From Datisca glomerata (taxonomy: Eukaryota > Streptophyta > Magnoliopsida > Cucurbitales > Datiscaceae), in the NCBI GenBank assembly GCA_003255025.1, contig QANY01003937.1:181161-245160 (forward strand): a stretch of DNA of 64,000 bases, written 5' to 3'. Made by a program: the position numbers and the translations under genes. Each line of letters begins with the position of its first letter. The first letter of the stretch is position 1. This document shows, piece after piece, positions 30,730 to 42,599 of this stretch. The notes below the pieces were generated by a model. It was not told the origin of the DNA. It saw only the letters and a program-made list of their open reading frames with translations, and searched no databases.

Positions 30730-33080
30730 TTGCGTCGTTTCACCTTCTTGTACTCGGTTAGAGTGAGTTTTCAAGACGCGCTTCATCCTCTTTCTAGTTG
30801 TCGTCTCGTCATTTACCCATTGCGAATAACAGCCGGTGCTATCATTTCAAGCGCTCTGTTCCATACTCCTGCTGCACTCCACGCCTTCTCAGAATTAATT
30901 GCATTTTATTTCTTTTTCAAATCCGTAAATTTCAATGCATTCCTTATTCGCATCTATAGCCTACATAAGACATTTGTCTTACTCATTGTTTCCTACACAT
31001 TTGCTATGGCCTCTGTAAATCCTGTTCTTCTTTCATTTTCGCTCTACTTCTGTTGTTCTCTCTTTCTCAATTTTCATTGTCAGTCATGAGAGGAAAGAAT
31101 GACTTTAAGTTCACCGTACCTTTAGTTAGGAACTAGGATGCTTTTAAATGGTTTATGGATCGTCATAAATATGCCTTCCCCCGGATGTCGTTTGTGGCTT
31201 CAAGGATGAAATACCCAAGTCTTTCACTTCACATCCCCCAACCAAATCACCCTAGCCCGAATGTACATTGCTTTAGGATTAAAGCTCCTTTTTCCCCCTC
31301 ATTCAAGCATTTTTTTGTACCTTCTATCTTGCCCCTTCCCAATACACTCCCAACACATACAGGATCATTTTAGTTATAGATGAAATTTGTGACGTATATA
31401 TTATTAAAAACTTTGCACGTCTTATAATTTGACACCCCATGCTAGTGAGAAAATGGGAGGTTTGGTCACTGATCTGCCAAAGGGAGACAAAGGCTAGGAA
31501 GACGGGACGTTTCTGATATGTGAGAACTGAGGTGGTGAAGGCCGATGGATCGTCCCTAGGACCTGGGGATCTTTCAATAAGTAGTCGGAGCTTCGGTTCT
31601 TCTCCTTTCTTCTTCTCTTTTTTTTGTAGTACTGGCCTTTTCTTCCTTTCTTCTTTTGTGCAGATAAGAAATTGAACAAAATGTTATTTGTTCCCAGAGA
31701 TGTAGTTGCACGACTCTATGCTGCCTCAACTGCCCAGAATGGGATAGGAAGGATCTCCTTGATCCAGCAGGCAGATTGACATCGCATACACTCCCGTTCC
31801 CATAGCCGAAGCTACAACTTCTTCATCTCAAACTTTGGAGATCCCCAGGGCCATCTGTGTTCCTGCCTTCCACCCCGTCATGGTGTCCAGTCCTTTTGAA
31901 ACTTATGAGTCTGAGCGGGAGGAAAATGAAGAAGATGAAGAAGAAATAGAAAGGGAGGCAGAGCGGAAAAAAGCTAGAAAGCAAGACATTCTATTTCGTT
32001 TTGCTCACCAAGAGTTGGAGATGTCGAAGCGCCTTCAAAGAAACTTGTGGGGAACTGTTGGTGGCGAGAGGAACGTTCATCCGATAATAAAATCCATTAA
32101 CTCCTCCCGCAGCATCCCGACGCTGACGCGTCACGAGTCCCGCTCTCGTTCCTACTATCGTTGTCCCACCTCACCATACTTCAACTAGTCCTCTTGCCCC
32201 CACAGTCGAGGACATTCCAGTATGGGAATAAGTTTCTTCTCCACCTCCTTCCTCTACTCAGAGGTCTGCTCCCCCTTCTTCCTGTCCTTAAGGGATGCCC
32301 GAGGAGGTTGACGTCTGGATGTGGCGATGGTACATGGTGGCTCAAGTCTGATGTGGAAAAGTTCTTGAAGGATCCCCGCTCTTCGCACATCGTTGCGCAG
32401 GGTATCAAGTCTGACGTGGGCACGACTTCCCTTCACCAGATGTTTGTTAACGACAAGGTCATCGACCTTAGTCACAGCCTGATGCGGGTAATTTCTCTCT
32501 TTTATTTGATTTGATATCCTTACTCTTTCCTTTATTCTTTTCCATTTACTAATACTCAGAGGAGTTTTACAATCAATGACTTATCACAATAGTCTCCAGG
32601 AGGACATATGCTCAATTGTGCTCGAGACGGCGGGCTTTAGGAAGAAGATGCAAGAGATAAACAAGTCTGACATCGTCATCCTTGCAGAATGGGACCATCT
32701 GAGGAAGGTTGAGACGGAGCGCTTAGGGGTTGTCGCTTGTCTCACTGAAGAACTAGATGCCGCTATAGCTGAGATCAACGAGGAGAACTTGACCATTGTC
32801 GAAGGGAAGCTGGCCAAGGTAGAGATGAAGTTGTTGTCTGTGGAGGCAGCTTTGGCTTAGGCTATTGAACGCGAATCCGAACTTAAGTCCTAGTACCAGG
32901 CCATTGTTAATCAGGCTGAGGGCCTAGCCTATAGTGTGGGTTACTGTGACCCCAAATCTGATAATGCTCTGTGCATGCCCCTTGTTAACCTTCTTGACGA
33001 CCATGCTGAACCCTGATTTGGACATTCGCGTTCCTGCTTCTGACCCTCCTGCGGAGGCTACCCCTGAAGAGAAGTCTTAA
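30730..33080 (+). pseudogene. Antisense additional ORF (aORF) of the gypsy element
   Basis: Plus-strand coding-like sequence runs opposite to gag-pol. Pieces include MASVNP (near 31010), an acidic stretch EREENEEDEEEIEREAERKK (about 31909-31965), WWLKSDVEKFLKDPRSSHIV (about 32337-32396), and a coiled-coil segment from 32576 (LTEELDAAIAEINEENLTIV) through VGYCDPKSDNALCMPLVNLL to a tail PDLDIRVPASDPPAEATPEE ending TAA at 33078-33080. A likely 72-bp GT-AG intron (32488-32559) joins two pieces. Stops (near 32858 and 32891) and a frameshift near 33015 disable it. The function of such aORFs is unknown; no enzymatic domain is visible. Its exact 5' end is unclear. Confidence 0.6.
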
Positions 33081-33489
33081 TTTAATTTTCTTTATACTGT
33101 TCTTTTTCATGCATTTTTTACTTTTCTTGTACTTTAACTTTTCAGCAGACATTCTTATATTTTTCCAAAGTCAATGGGAAGATCTTACCGTTTCACTGTT
33201 TCTTTTATCAGCTTTTCCTTTTTTCAATACTCAAATGATTGTATGCTTTCTTCTGTCCTTTTCTCTAACACTCGGCAAATATTTTGTGAATCACTTTCAT
33301 TCATCAAGAAATTTTCTCATTTCTGTAGTTACATGTTTACCCATACTCGCTCATATTTTTAAGTTGGCTCAAAAAATAGGATTTCACACCTTTTTTGGCT
33401 CAGTTTATTTGACGTTCTATTTTGAAGACACTCATTCTTTTTTTTCTTTTCTTTTTTTGCTCATCTTTAGAAGATGTTTTTCTTTTTTA

Positions 33490-33715
33490 GAGTAGGACTT
33501 ATTAAATTTCCCTCTCAAGGGCTCACACCCTTAATTCCTTTTGAGAGTATGACTTTATTGTTCACCACTCTCAAAGACTTACGACCTTAGTTCCTTCTGA
33601 GAGTAAGACTTATGAATTGCCTCTCCCAAAAACTTATTTATGTCCTTAGTTCCTTCTCGAAGTAGGATTTATGAACTGCCCTTCGCAATGACTAACGCCC
33701 TTATTTTTGTTGTTA
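33490..33715. repeat. About 64-bp tandem repeat between integrase and aORF
   Basis: Units of GAGAGTAxGACTTATxAATT, then CCTCTC, then ACTTAxGxCCTTAGTTCCTT repeat about 3.5 times with divergence. Arrays at this place are common in plant gypsy elements. Confidence 0.75.
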
Positions 33716-33899
33716 TTATTTAGAGATGAGAATAGCTGACACCAAGAATTTTTACGTGAAAAACCCTTACTGGAAAAAATCATTGGAAAATATTTACTAT
33801 AATGCTCTTTATAACATTAAACAAAGTATTTCTTTAGGTGGGATGCATTCCACGGTTTTCACAGGTCCGTTTATGCTTCTATTTTTAAACAGTAGTAGC

Positions 33900-35573
33900 C
33901 GCTTCCCCCTATCCCACTGATGATATATGACCCTTCCCATGTTGGCCCAAGTTTTCCCTCTATCTGAAAAATCTTTCGTAGGGCAAGGCCTCCCTTATGA
34001 AATTCTCATTTTTGTACCTTCTTCTAGAATTAAGATCCCCTCTTTTGATTGTAACGGTTCAACCAGATCAGGTTTGCTTCTCGTCGTTCTTCTAGTTCAT
34101 CAAGGTCATTTCTGAGGAGTTTTTTTTATTTTATTTTATTGCTTGTCCAGTCTAGACCTTATAGTGAGGCTTCCAATTTCAACAGGAATCACAGCTTCTC
34201 CTCCATATGTTAGGGAAAATAGAGTTTCACCCATTGCCTCTCTAAGAGTTGTTGTGTATGCCCAAAGCACTACTGGCAATTCTTCCACCTACTTTCCCTT
34301 GGCTGACTCTAGTAGTTTCTTCATATTATTGAGTATAATTCGATTTAATCTTTCATCTTGTCCATTTCCTTGTGGATAATCTTCAAGTCCTCGCTTTCTT
34401 GCTTTTGATTGATGTCTTGGGTTCGTAATGAATGTCATTCTGGTGTAGCTCAATTGACCACTTCACCATTACTCGCTTACTTCTAAAGAGTGTAGGAGAA
34501 TCTTGACAAGTGAATCCATCAACACTTTGATGTTATGTGCCTGAAAATAGGGTCTCAATTTTCGTGCGACGGTCACAATGGTCAGCACCAACTTCTCCAT
34601 ACGTTTATACCTTACCTCAGCTGCTACTAGGCTTTTATTGATGAAGTATACGAGTTTCTACTTTCTTCCTTCTTCCCTGATCAGTACGGTGCTGACAACC
34701 ACCGTCAAAATGGCAAGATACAGCAGAAGTTGTTCACCTGGTACTGGGTTAGAGATCAGAGGTGCTGTTGTCAAGTACTCCTTAATTCTACTGACAACTT
34801 CTTCACATTCTTCGTTCACCCATCCTTAGAATTCTTTCTCAACTTTTCAAATATCGATTTACACTTATCAGTAGACCTCGAGATGAATCTGTTCAGGGTG
34901 GCCAACCTTCCCATTAGTCACTCCGTGAAGTTTTCATCTTGATAATTGCCTTCACTTGGTCCGGGTTTACTTCGATTCCCCGTTATATCACCAGGTGCCT
35001 GAGGAACTTTCCCGAAGCTACCCCGAACGTACATTTTTCCAGATTTAGTTTCAGGGAGATTTTTCTTAGATTAGTAAAGGCTTCTTCGAGGTCACAAATA
35101 TGGTCCTCTTGCTTCTGACTTTTGACCAGCATGTCATCTACATAGACTTTAATGCTTTTCTCGATCTATTCGCGGAAGACTTTGTTCACCAGCCTTTGAT
35201 ATATAGTACTTTCATTTTTTAGTCCAAAAGGCATGACTTTATAATAATAGATACCATACTCGGTAATGAAGGAAGTATTTTCCTGGTCAAGTTAGAACAT
35301 TTTCAATTGATTGTATCTAGAGTATACGTCCATGAAGTTGAGTAGTTCGTGTCGAGAAGTGGCATCAACTATTTGATCTATCATTGGCAGCGGGTATTCA
35401 TCTTTGGGACGGGCTTTGTTCAAGTCAATGAAGTCCACACATATTCTCCTTTTTCTGTTTTTCTTTCGTACCATTATCACGTTGGCCAGCCACTTTGCAT
35501 AGTCCACGACCCGAATGAAACCTGTTGTCAAGAGCTTTTCAACTTCTTCTTTTATTGCCCGATTCCCTTCTAG
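33900..35573 (-). pseudogene. Ty3/gypsy pol: reverse transcriptase, RNase H and 3' integrase, decayed
   Basis: RT begins with MTTGFIRVVDYAKWLANVIM and CVDFIDLNKARPKDEYPLPM (35531-35292), continues YYYKVMPFGLKN, and keeps the catalytic YVDD (35133-35144) in VYVDDMLVKS. RNase H follows (about 34560-34870: LLLYLAILTVVVSTVLIREE, YFQAHNIKVL). Integrase is represented by its end only: [40 protein letters not shown] and [15 protein letters not shown] (about 34180-34360), then a C-terminal stretch to about 33900. The RNase H end and integrase catalytic core between them are missing, and several stops interrupt the rest, so pol is inactive. Confidence 0.85.
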
Positions 35574-36141
35574 GGCAAATGTTCTCTTCCTCTATTTCAC
35601 TGGCTTCACAGCGAGGTCCATACTCACCCTATGACAGACGATTCCGTAGTTGCGAACACATCCTTATTTTCCCTCAGGAATTTCACTAACTTTTCTTTTC
35701 CACATCTTTCAAGATGGGTACCAACATTTGTCATCTTCTTATTTCCTTCCTCCAAGCACACAAGTTCAGTTTCTTCCCCCACCTCCTATATCGAGCCATC
35801 TTGCACGTCTTTCTACGATTGCTATAAATCCACGAGTCGTTTGCTTTCAACCTTTTCCGTAGCCTTCTTCTTGATGGATTCCAGAGCAGTCACGGAGCAG
35901 ATTCGGGTAAATATTTGATCTCCCCTTATCATTTTAACTCCCTCTGGTGACGAGTATTTCAATACTTTGTAGAAGGCTGAAGGGATGGCTTTCATTTTAT
36001 GGAGCTAAGTTCTCCCTAGTATAGCATTGTACGAGGACGATATGCTTAGTATCATGCACTCAGCCATATGGTTGAAAAGGTCTACATTTATCGGAAGAAC
36101 ATGAATTCCCTTTGAGTAGTTGATGGCCCCGTTGATATATA

Positions 36142-36360
36142 TCAAGGCAACGAAGTTCCTTGTGACTCATGTTCTTCCATTGACATTTTCTCTAAAGTTG
36201 CTCGATATAAAATGTTCACTGCACTTCCGCCGTCAACCAAGACCCTCCTCAGTAAGCAGCTGCTAACTTTTATTGAAATGACAAGAGCATCGTTGTGATG
36301 TGCGTCGTGCTCCAAATCTAGATCATCGAACATCAGCGGTGGATTCCTGATGACAGTCAA
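36142..36360 (-). pseudogene. Ty3/gypsy aspartic protease segment
   Basis: The minus strand reads FDDLDLEHDAHHNDALVISI, then RRVLVDGGSAVNILYRATLE. The D-G-G-S motif stands where plant gypsy proteases have D-x-G-S (retropepsin-type active site). It lies between gag (right) and RT (left) as expected. Isolated by flanking stops, it is part of a decayed gag-pol. Confidence 0.8.
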
Positions 36361-36399
36361 GGATCCTTCTAGGCACTTTTATAGCATCGAGTTTTATAG

Positions 36400-37040
36400 T
36401 ATATCTTCATTTCCTTACTTGAGGTCCATTCCTACTTTGTAAGTGCAATAACTGTGTCGACAATCTGGAGATGTTGTTTCTTGTTGTCACGCTTGTCTTC
36501 TATGTCATTGTCCTTTTCAACTTCCCGTTTATGCTCTTCTTTCTTCATGAATTGACGGATGTACTTGTCTTTTATCAGTTGCTCAATGTAGTCTTTAAGT
36601 TAGAAATAGTCCCTTGTCTAATTCCCGTTGCTCCTGTGAAAGGAGCATATTTGTCTTTATCCTTGTAGTTTGGATCTTTCGTGAGCGAGGCTGGCCTTTT
36701 CAGCCAAGGCTTATAAGGATCATGTCCAGGACTTGGTTTAGCAGAATGGAAATGGCGTGTAAACCTTGTCCCTTGGGTGTACCCTGTCTGAGCGTCGCCT
36801 CCGGTATCCCATTCTTTCTAGCTTGCTATTTCCCACTTTTTCTCTTTCCCTTCTGTTAGACTTTCTTCTTTCAAGTCTCGAATTTCTTGTTGAAGCGTGT
36901 TGATTTGGTCCTGCACAGTCTGCCATGCACTACGCAACACCTTCGTGATCCTTCTTTTTCATTTCTTGCATCCCGTTTAGGATTGTCTCCATCATTTCTT
37001 GTCCTGTTGCCCTCATTCAGCTCTCAATGAAAGCAAAAAA
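36400..37040 (-). pseudogene. Ty3/gypsy gag remnant
   Basis: Minus strand after the 5' LTR: MRATGQEMMETILNGMQEMK opens near 37016, followed by a basic, arginine-rich stretch (RRKSNRREREK) and fragmentary frames to about 36400. Position and orientation indicate gag, but no conserved gag core can be read cleanly. Confidence 0.5.
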
Positions 37041-37042
37041 AA

Positions 37043-37477
37043 TGAATTTTTCCCACAGCAATAGAATCGACAGTAATTATCGACAAAAAATTATGGAAGT
37101 GTTAGAGATTGAGAGGGGGAGTGTAGTAAATGCTCTGAGTATCACATTTGTTGTATTGCCCAAAAAATATATCATTCTTACCCATTACATGAGCTTTTAT
37201 ATAAGCCCCAATTTAACAATAAAATAATAAAAAGAGGGGAATGATCCCCCTCTCCTCAATGTTTTCAGGTTTTTATCAGGTGTGGACCCCTCTTTCATTT
37301 TATCTATCCCTTCAACTATCTCATCCCTTTATCTTTCAGCTCCTAATTCACTCGTAGCCACGCGACCTTCTCTCGTGATTAAAAATTCCCGTCTCCCCAT
37401 TCTCATGCGGTGGAGATCTCGTCGCTACCTTTTGATCGATCATTTCCGTCCACGTGGCTCAGTGTAGATTTTCTACA
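37043..37477 (-). repeat. 5' LTR of the Tat-like gypsy element
   Basis: Direct repeat of 29991-30451. Its inner border shows CTGTGGGAAAA on the minus strand, the tail of the common gypsy primer-binding region with the TTGGCGCCGT part eroded. Confidence 0.85.
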
Positions 37478-37844
37478 TGTTTAAGCGAAATTCACAAAAG
37501 TTATCTATAGTATATATAAATTATGCTTAAAAGGGAGAAACATTTTTTGTTCCCCACTACTTCATGAAATTCTTTAATGACAATTTTAAGGTTAAATATT
37601 GATAATTGATATTTTATATTAAATGATCTATGACACTTTTAACTCTTTGGACAACACTACCCAAACTACTTTTAGATTTATTAAATTTTTCTCCATGTAC
37701 CTGAAAATTAAATAGATTAGGATAATGTGCGCTCATCCTTCTCTCGTGATTAAAAATACCACTTTCCCAACATTTTTTCCTTATAGGGAAGGTTGTCTCC
37801 TAATTCCTTAGGAGTGGTTGTTTCCGCCTTTTCTAAGGTTGTTC
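37478..37844. other. Short spacer between gypsy element and LINE
   Basis: AT-rich. Contains a second copy of the LTR motif CCTTCTCTCGTGATTAAAAA near 37739, perhaps a fragment of another LTR. Nothing else seen. Confidence 0.45.
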
Positions 37845-38401
37845 ACATCTTCCATCCTTTCATGTAAGAATCTGCCCTAGGTCTGAGGGAGTCTAACGAA
37901 TCAAATCCAGTTCGTTTTTCCGAGATGGATGCAGATATACTTATTTTGAGATCATTGGGAATTTGTACGCTTACGAAGGAGGTCAGTGAAGTAGTAATCC
38001 CGCGGGAAGCCGTGTATGATGCTATTGAGGCTTGTAGGCTAAGCGTATTGGGAAGGACTGTTGCAAGCAGGAGGTACAAATCCACGGCCTTCATAGGGAA
38101 TTATCGAGAGCGTGGTGTGCAGGAGATGATGTAAGCTTTGTTGAAGTGGAGAAGGATACATTCCAAATATTCATTCAGATGCAGCGCTACTCTTTTCTTG
38201 TTGATAATGGTCGGCTCTTCGAAGAGAGTTTAGTTATTGTTAAAAGATGGAGTGCTGGGTTTCATTAAACACATCATTTTTCGGTTCAAATAAATTTTTG
38301 GTTCAAATTCATGATTTACCTTTCGTGAGTGTAGAGCAAAAAAGTTGGTTCTATTATCGGTGGTAAGGTGGACAGAGTTGTTGAAACGGATTATGGGTAT
38401 T
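37845..38401 (+). pseudogene. LINE ORF1, N-terminal part (DUF4283 domain)
   Basis: From ATG 37925 the frame reads MDADILILRSLGICTLTKEV, then EVVIPREAVYDAIEACRLSV and LGRTVASRRYKSTAFIGNYR. Frameshifts follow, with EKDTFQIFIQMQRYSFLVDN, FLVQIHDLPF, VGSIIGGKVDRVVETDYGY. The order matches the DUF4283 domain of plant L1 ORF1 (gag-like RNA-binding protein). The frame is cut at 38401 by the CACTA terminus and resumes in frame at 41758. About 80 bp upstream is presumed 5' UTR. Confidence 0.8.
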
Positions 38402-41400
38402 CACTGCAGGAAATTCATGTTTTCCCAGCGATTTTTTACCCTACGTCGGCGGTTACAATCGTCGGAGTAAAAAACTTCGACAGTTACAAAACTACCAGCT
38501 TTCTCACCATCGGAAAAAGAGCAATGCCGGCGGATTTTCTACGGAAGTCTAACTGTCGAGTTTCTTCCCCGGCGGTTAGAAACCACTAATAAAGTGAAAA
38601 AAAAAGTGTCACCGGAACGTTTTAAAAAAACACTTTACCAGTGGTTTTGTTCTGCCTCTTTTCTTTTTTCCATTCCCGGCGGTTTTAAACGTCCGGATAT
38701 GATTTTTTTTCTCCTTTCCTGACGGTAAATAACCGCTTTGGGAAAGGAAAATTGAACTTTGTCGATAATTCCCAACAGCCGGGAAAGGAGAAAAATTAAA
38801 CATTACCAGTGGTTTCTTAACCGTCGGTATAGAGAAAATTGCAGCATATAACACCTGTTTTTGTGCATAATATCAAAAAATTACCTGCAAATACAGTTTT
38901 CAATATAGATTCATACATCCATAAATTGACAACAACATTAACAGGATTCTCAATTAATAGAATATCCATTTTCATCAATCATCCACAACACTCACGATAA
39001 TTAAACATAAAAGAAACATTAATTAAGTTAATTAAGTAGTGCAAATGTTTATCTACTATATCATTACAAGATAAATGAACAAAAAGAATGAACTTTCAAA
39101 GCGAATAGACAAAGCCACCGATAGCATGCTTCTTCAATTCCTAACAATAAAAAATATGAACATATTTAAGACGTGAACCATAAATAAATAAAATTTCAGA
39201 AAAAAGTAAGTATTTCATTTTACCTTGTTCTTCTGGCACCTTCACCAAATTTGTTTTCTTGACGTACGCATTTTAACTTGTTAAGTTCATCAAACAATAG
39301 TGTTACTTGAGATGCCATCTTTAACTGGTTAGACTCCAATTCAAAGACTCTCGACCGTAAGAGTGTGTTTTTTTAGTCAGTTGAGAGCTAGAAGCACCAC
39401 CATAATGTGCACTTGACGAATGTGAAAACAACTTTGATGGAGTATGGCCTAACCAAGCCCTCGTACACGTCCGGGATAATCATTTCCCATTACTTGTGAA
39501 AAAATGTCATTCGCCGAGAGAACATCTTCAGAAGGATCAGAAAGTTTAGCGACGTGCTCTTGCATAAGATTTCTATAATGCAAGACATAAATCACAGTAA
39601 TTAGAATTATACTTAATGTCGTAACTTTAATGTAATAAGGAACTTTAATTAATTTAAACAATAATCATGGGGGACTTTAAAGAACTCTAATTAATATAAA
39701 CAATAATCATCAAGATCTTTAATGTAATAGTCACTTACATCCGTAGCTTCAGATTCTAGATCAACTGTGCACGACTAGGTTTTTTCTCAATTTATTTTTC
39801 TTGTAGGAAATTAATGAAATATTTAATTTATAAATAAACCAAACTTTATTAAATATAAATATTAACCATTTGATGAGACATTTGCACTATACTTGTCCAT
39901 CCCAATATATGTAACATTATTTGTTTACTTTTGTTCTCCTTATTGGTGGTACTACATTTCTATGATGAAAAAAAAATATAAATGTTATAATTCAATTCAC
40001 ATTCAACATAAAACTTACTCTAATCAATAATGATATAACCATTACCATTCTTTCCGGAGAGTATCATAAGTAGCCATGAATCCCTCTGCATTCGAGGAGG
40101 CTTATGTGGTAGATATTCTTCTACGCTTGCATATTTTGCCTCATACTTTATCTTAACAGCACTTTTTTTATCTCTCAGTTACTTATTATGCTTATCCATC
40201 GTTGTCTTATAAGCAACATCATCAATATCATATTTGGACTATCAAATTTATCATTAAAAGTTAGTATTATGACCAAGTAATAGTTCATGAGAAACTAAGA
40301 AACTAATAAGAATACCTTAATAATTTCACAAACCACATCCTTGTAGGACTTTGACATTTTTTAAAATCCATAAAGTGAGTGGTAAAAATGTGTAACTCTT
40401 CACAATAGTACCCAAGAAACTTGTAATCGCTATTGATCCACCCCAACGGGTTGATTATCATGATTAAACTCCACACTCTTTTTCTCTCCCTCAGGCAAAT
40501 TCCACATATCTTTCAACGAGTTGACTATCATCACATTATTGGGTTTACCCATCGTTCTTCATTACTTGAACTTGAGAGATACTACCCAAAGTAGTTTCTC
40601 CATGAAAAACCCAACTAGTATAACATTTAGCAAATCCATTATGAATCAAGTGATCATAGACAACATCGTTACTAATCGACATACTATTTCCGTATTTTTG
40701 GCATGGACAATACATGTTTCCATATTCAAACACCCTTTTCCAAAGCAAATTTAAGAAATTTACTCCATTAAAATATTCTTGACTAAATCTTAATTTTTGA
40801 ATCTATCTCTTATCCATTGTAATAAGATTTCTGAATCACAAGAAAATTATTCTTAATCACAATATCCACGTAAATCACAATCAATTAACACATCAAATCC
40901 TAATTTCAGTGAAATTTCCCCAAAAGAATGAAATAAAGTTCTAAACTTATTACAATCAATACAAATTTTATCATCATCCACCTTCATTTTCCTTCTAAAC
41001 TCAATCAATTCCACTGATCAAAACCAAATCAATAAAATCATAGCCAAACAATATCTAATCTCAAAGATATGCATACAAAATAGAAAATCTGTAATCTTTG
41101 AACAAAAAAATCATATTAAGCCAATGATTATATATAAAAAATAGTTCATAGTCTTGAATGAAACCCTAGAGCAAAACATTAACAACCAATACAAAAATCA
41201 ATATCAACTCAAAATTATTGAAAAATTAGAAGAAAAAAAGCTTAAATTTAGGGTTTCAAAAGAGAGCAAAAAGAGAGAGAAAGTTGCGGTTAGAGAGAGA
41301 TATCGGGGATGAGAGGATCTCAGGAGGTGAAGAAAACTTGTGGGGAGAGAGAAAGAGGTAGTGAGAGAGAGAGAGAGATGGATGTGAGGGGGAGAGATAT

Positions 41401-41757
41401 TTGAGAAAGAAGTGAGGTCTGCTTCTAATGGCAGACCTCGCGCGCGGGTCAGAGGTGAAATAGCCCTTAACTAGCACGACGTCGTTTTACCTTCTGTATT
41501 GAAGGAAAAATGACTTCGTTTAAATAAAAAATGCAAGGTATACCGATGGTTTTAAAACCACTGATATAGCTCATAAAAATCATCGATATAGCTCATAAAA
41601 ATCACCAATATAGATATAGAAGTTATAATATATACCGTCGGTTCTTTTCCCCACCAAAAGCCCTCAATAACCGAATGTATTTTCTGGTGGATATGAAATC
41701 ACCAAGAAAATTTATAAAAAAAATTCCGCAGGAAAAGCTAGTTTTCTCGTAGTATCT
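38402..41757 (-). mobile_element. CACTA (En/Spm) element inserted in the LINE
   Basis: The left end CACTGCAGGAAATTCATG and the reverse complement of the right end TACTACGAGAAAACTAGC are imperfect TIRs that extend inward as TTTTCC..GCGG..TTTTT (about 30 bp). Subterminal ACCGxCGGTT motifs cluster at both sides (38450-38830 and 41530-41670), as in CACTA elements. CACTA makes 3-bp duplications; the flanks ATT (38399-38401) and TCT (41755-41757) differ. Nevertheless, removing 38402-41757 joins the LINE frame as GGG TAT TCT ATT AGT, with no stop, which supports these borders. The terminal CACTA is altered to CACTG and TACTA. The coding capacity is one decayed minus-strand gene. Confidence 0.85.
39235..40748 (-). 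pseudogene. CACTA ORF1-type protein: transposase-associated domain plus Transposase_24-like part, decayed
   Basis: Minus strand, in order. RVFEYGNMYCPCQKYGNSMS with VVYDHLIHNGFAKCYTSWVF and HGE (40748-40600) is the zinc-binding transposase-associated domain. VEFNHDNQPVGVD (about 40440-40480), YKDVVCEIIK (about 40320-40350), and RDKKSAVKIKYEAKY with VEEYLPHKPPRMQRDSW (about 40080-40180) follow. Next is HVAKLSDPSEDVLSANDIFS with QVMGNDYPGRVRGLG (39449-39550), then FELESNQLKMASQVTLLFDE (about 39290-39350), ending TAA near 39235. The later pieces resemble the Ptta/En/Spm plant transposase-24 family. The TNP2-type catalytic domain is absent. Stops, frameshifts and probably introns separate the pieces. 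Confidence 0.75.
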
Positions 41758-42025
41758 CTATTAGTGGCTTCGAATTGAAACAATATATCAGAGTTGAAGT
41801 AGAACTTGATATTTTAAAGCGTCTTTTAGAGGGTACTTACATCAATTTTGATGGGAAAAAATATTGGTGCAGTTTTAGATATGAAAAACTACATAGATTT
41901 TATCATGCATGTGGAAGGATTAGCCATGCGAGTGATGTGTGTAATAAAAAGGGATTGGGAATGAACCATGCATTTATTAGAGGCAAGGGTGCGAGCGAAT
42001 ATGACGATAATATCTGAGCTCTTCC
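41758..42025 (+). pseudogene. LINE ORF1, C-terminal part with zinc knuckle
   Basis: Continues the frame of 37845-38401: SISGFELKQYIRVEVELDIL, KRLLEGTYINFDGKKYWCSF, YEKLHRFYHACGRISHASDV then C. In plant LINEs this is a CCHC knuckle (C-x2-C-x4-H-x4-C). Here the first cysteine is replaced by tyrosine (YHAC). A TGA follows near 42015. The outer copia element begins at 42026 after the target site CTTCC (42021-42025). Confidence 0.85.
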
Positions 42026-42542
42026 TTTTAGATTCAAAATCATTTTCGGTATGAATCGTATATTAATAAAACTTCAAGATCTCATGTTGAACACACTAAG
42101 AATCAAATCAATATAGAGCAGAAGCGTACCTAAATCTATGACGATAGATCGTTGTTTAGAGCCGAGCGATTGGCCTTCCAGATCTATATGATTCTCTATC
42201 TGAGCATCCCCTTTGATCAATCCTCATAGTTTTCTCTCTAACGATGAGATATTAGATAGAATATAATGGTTTCCCATTATCATGTGACCTAAGGACCATA
42301 ATCACTTATAAATAATTTATTTTTTGGTATTTCTATTTTAGCACATCATAAAGTAGTAGAAATTATCTTAAAATCTCTACACATTAAAGAGTCCACAATC
42401 TATCAGATACATTAAAACCCTAATTATCTAAAACCTTATTAGATCAATTTTAATTGGGTTTAACTTTATTTGACAGTCTGCAACACATAATTATTTTACA
42501 CATAAGTCCAGCGTTGGATTAAAGATCCAACAACCTCCCACT
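42026..42542 (-). repeat. 3' LTR of the outer copia element
   Basis: Matches 58118-58610 with visible divergence (by eye about one base in seven over the first 120). The plus-strand start is TTTTAGATTC where the other copy has TGTTAGATTC. Ends GATCCAACA. Confidence 0.9.
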
Positions 42543-42557
42543 TGGACTATGTGTTAA
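42543..42557 (-). other. Polypurine tract of the outer copia element
   Basis: The minus strand reads GTCCAAGTGGGAGGT directly before the LTR start TGTTGG. Confidence 0.75.
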
Positions 42558-42599
42558 ATCTTATAATTATGTTTTACCAAAAATAACTGAACATGATGA

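Larger units (their letters stand above)
29991..37477 (-). mobile_element. Ty3/gypsy retrotransposon, Tat-like, with antisense extra ORF (decayed)
   Basis: Direct LTRs (about 29991-30451 and 37043-37477) flank minus-strand gag, protease, reverse transcriptase, RNase H and part of integrase. A plus-strand ORF sits between integrase and the left LTR. This gag-PR-RT-RH-IN order is gypsy type. An antisense extra ORF at that position is a published trait of Tat-lineage elements such as Grande and Retand. A polypurine tract adjoins the left LTR, confirming the minus orientation. All genes contain stops or deletions. No matching 5-bp target duplication was found at the ends as I place them. Confidence 0.85.
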
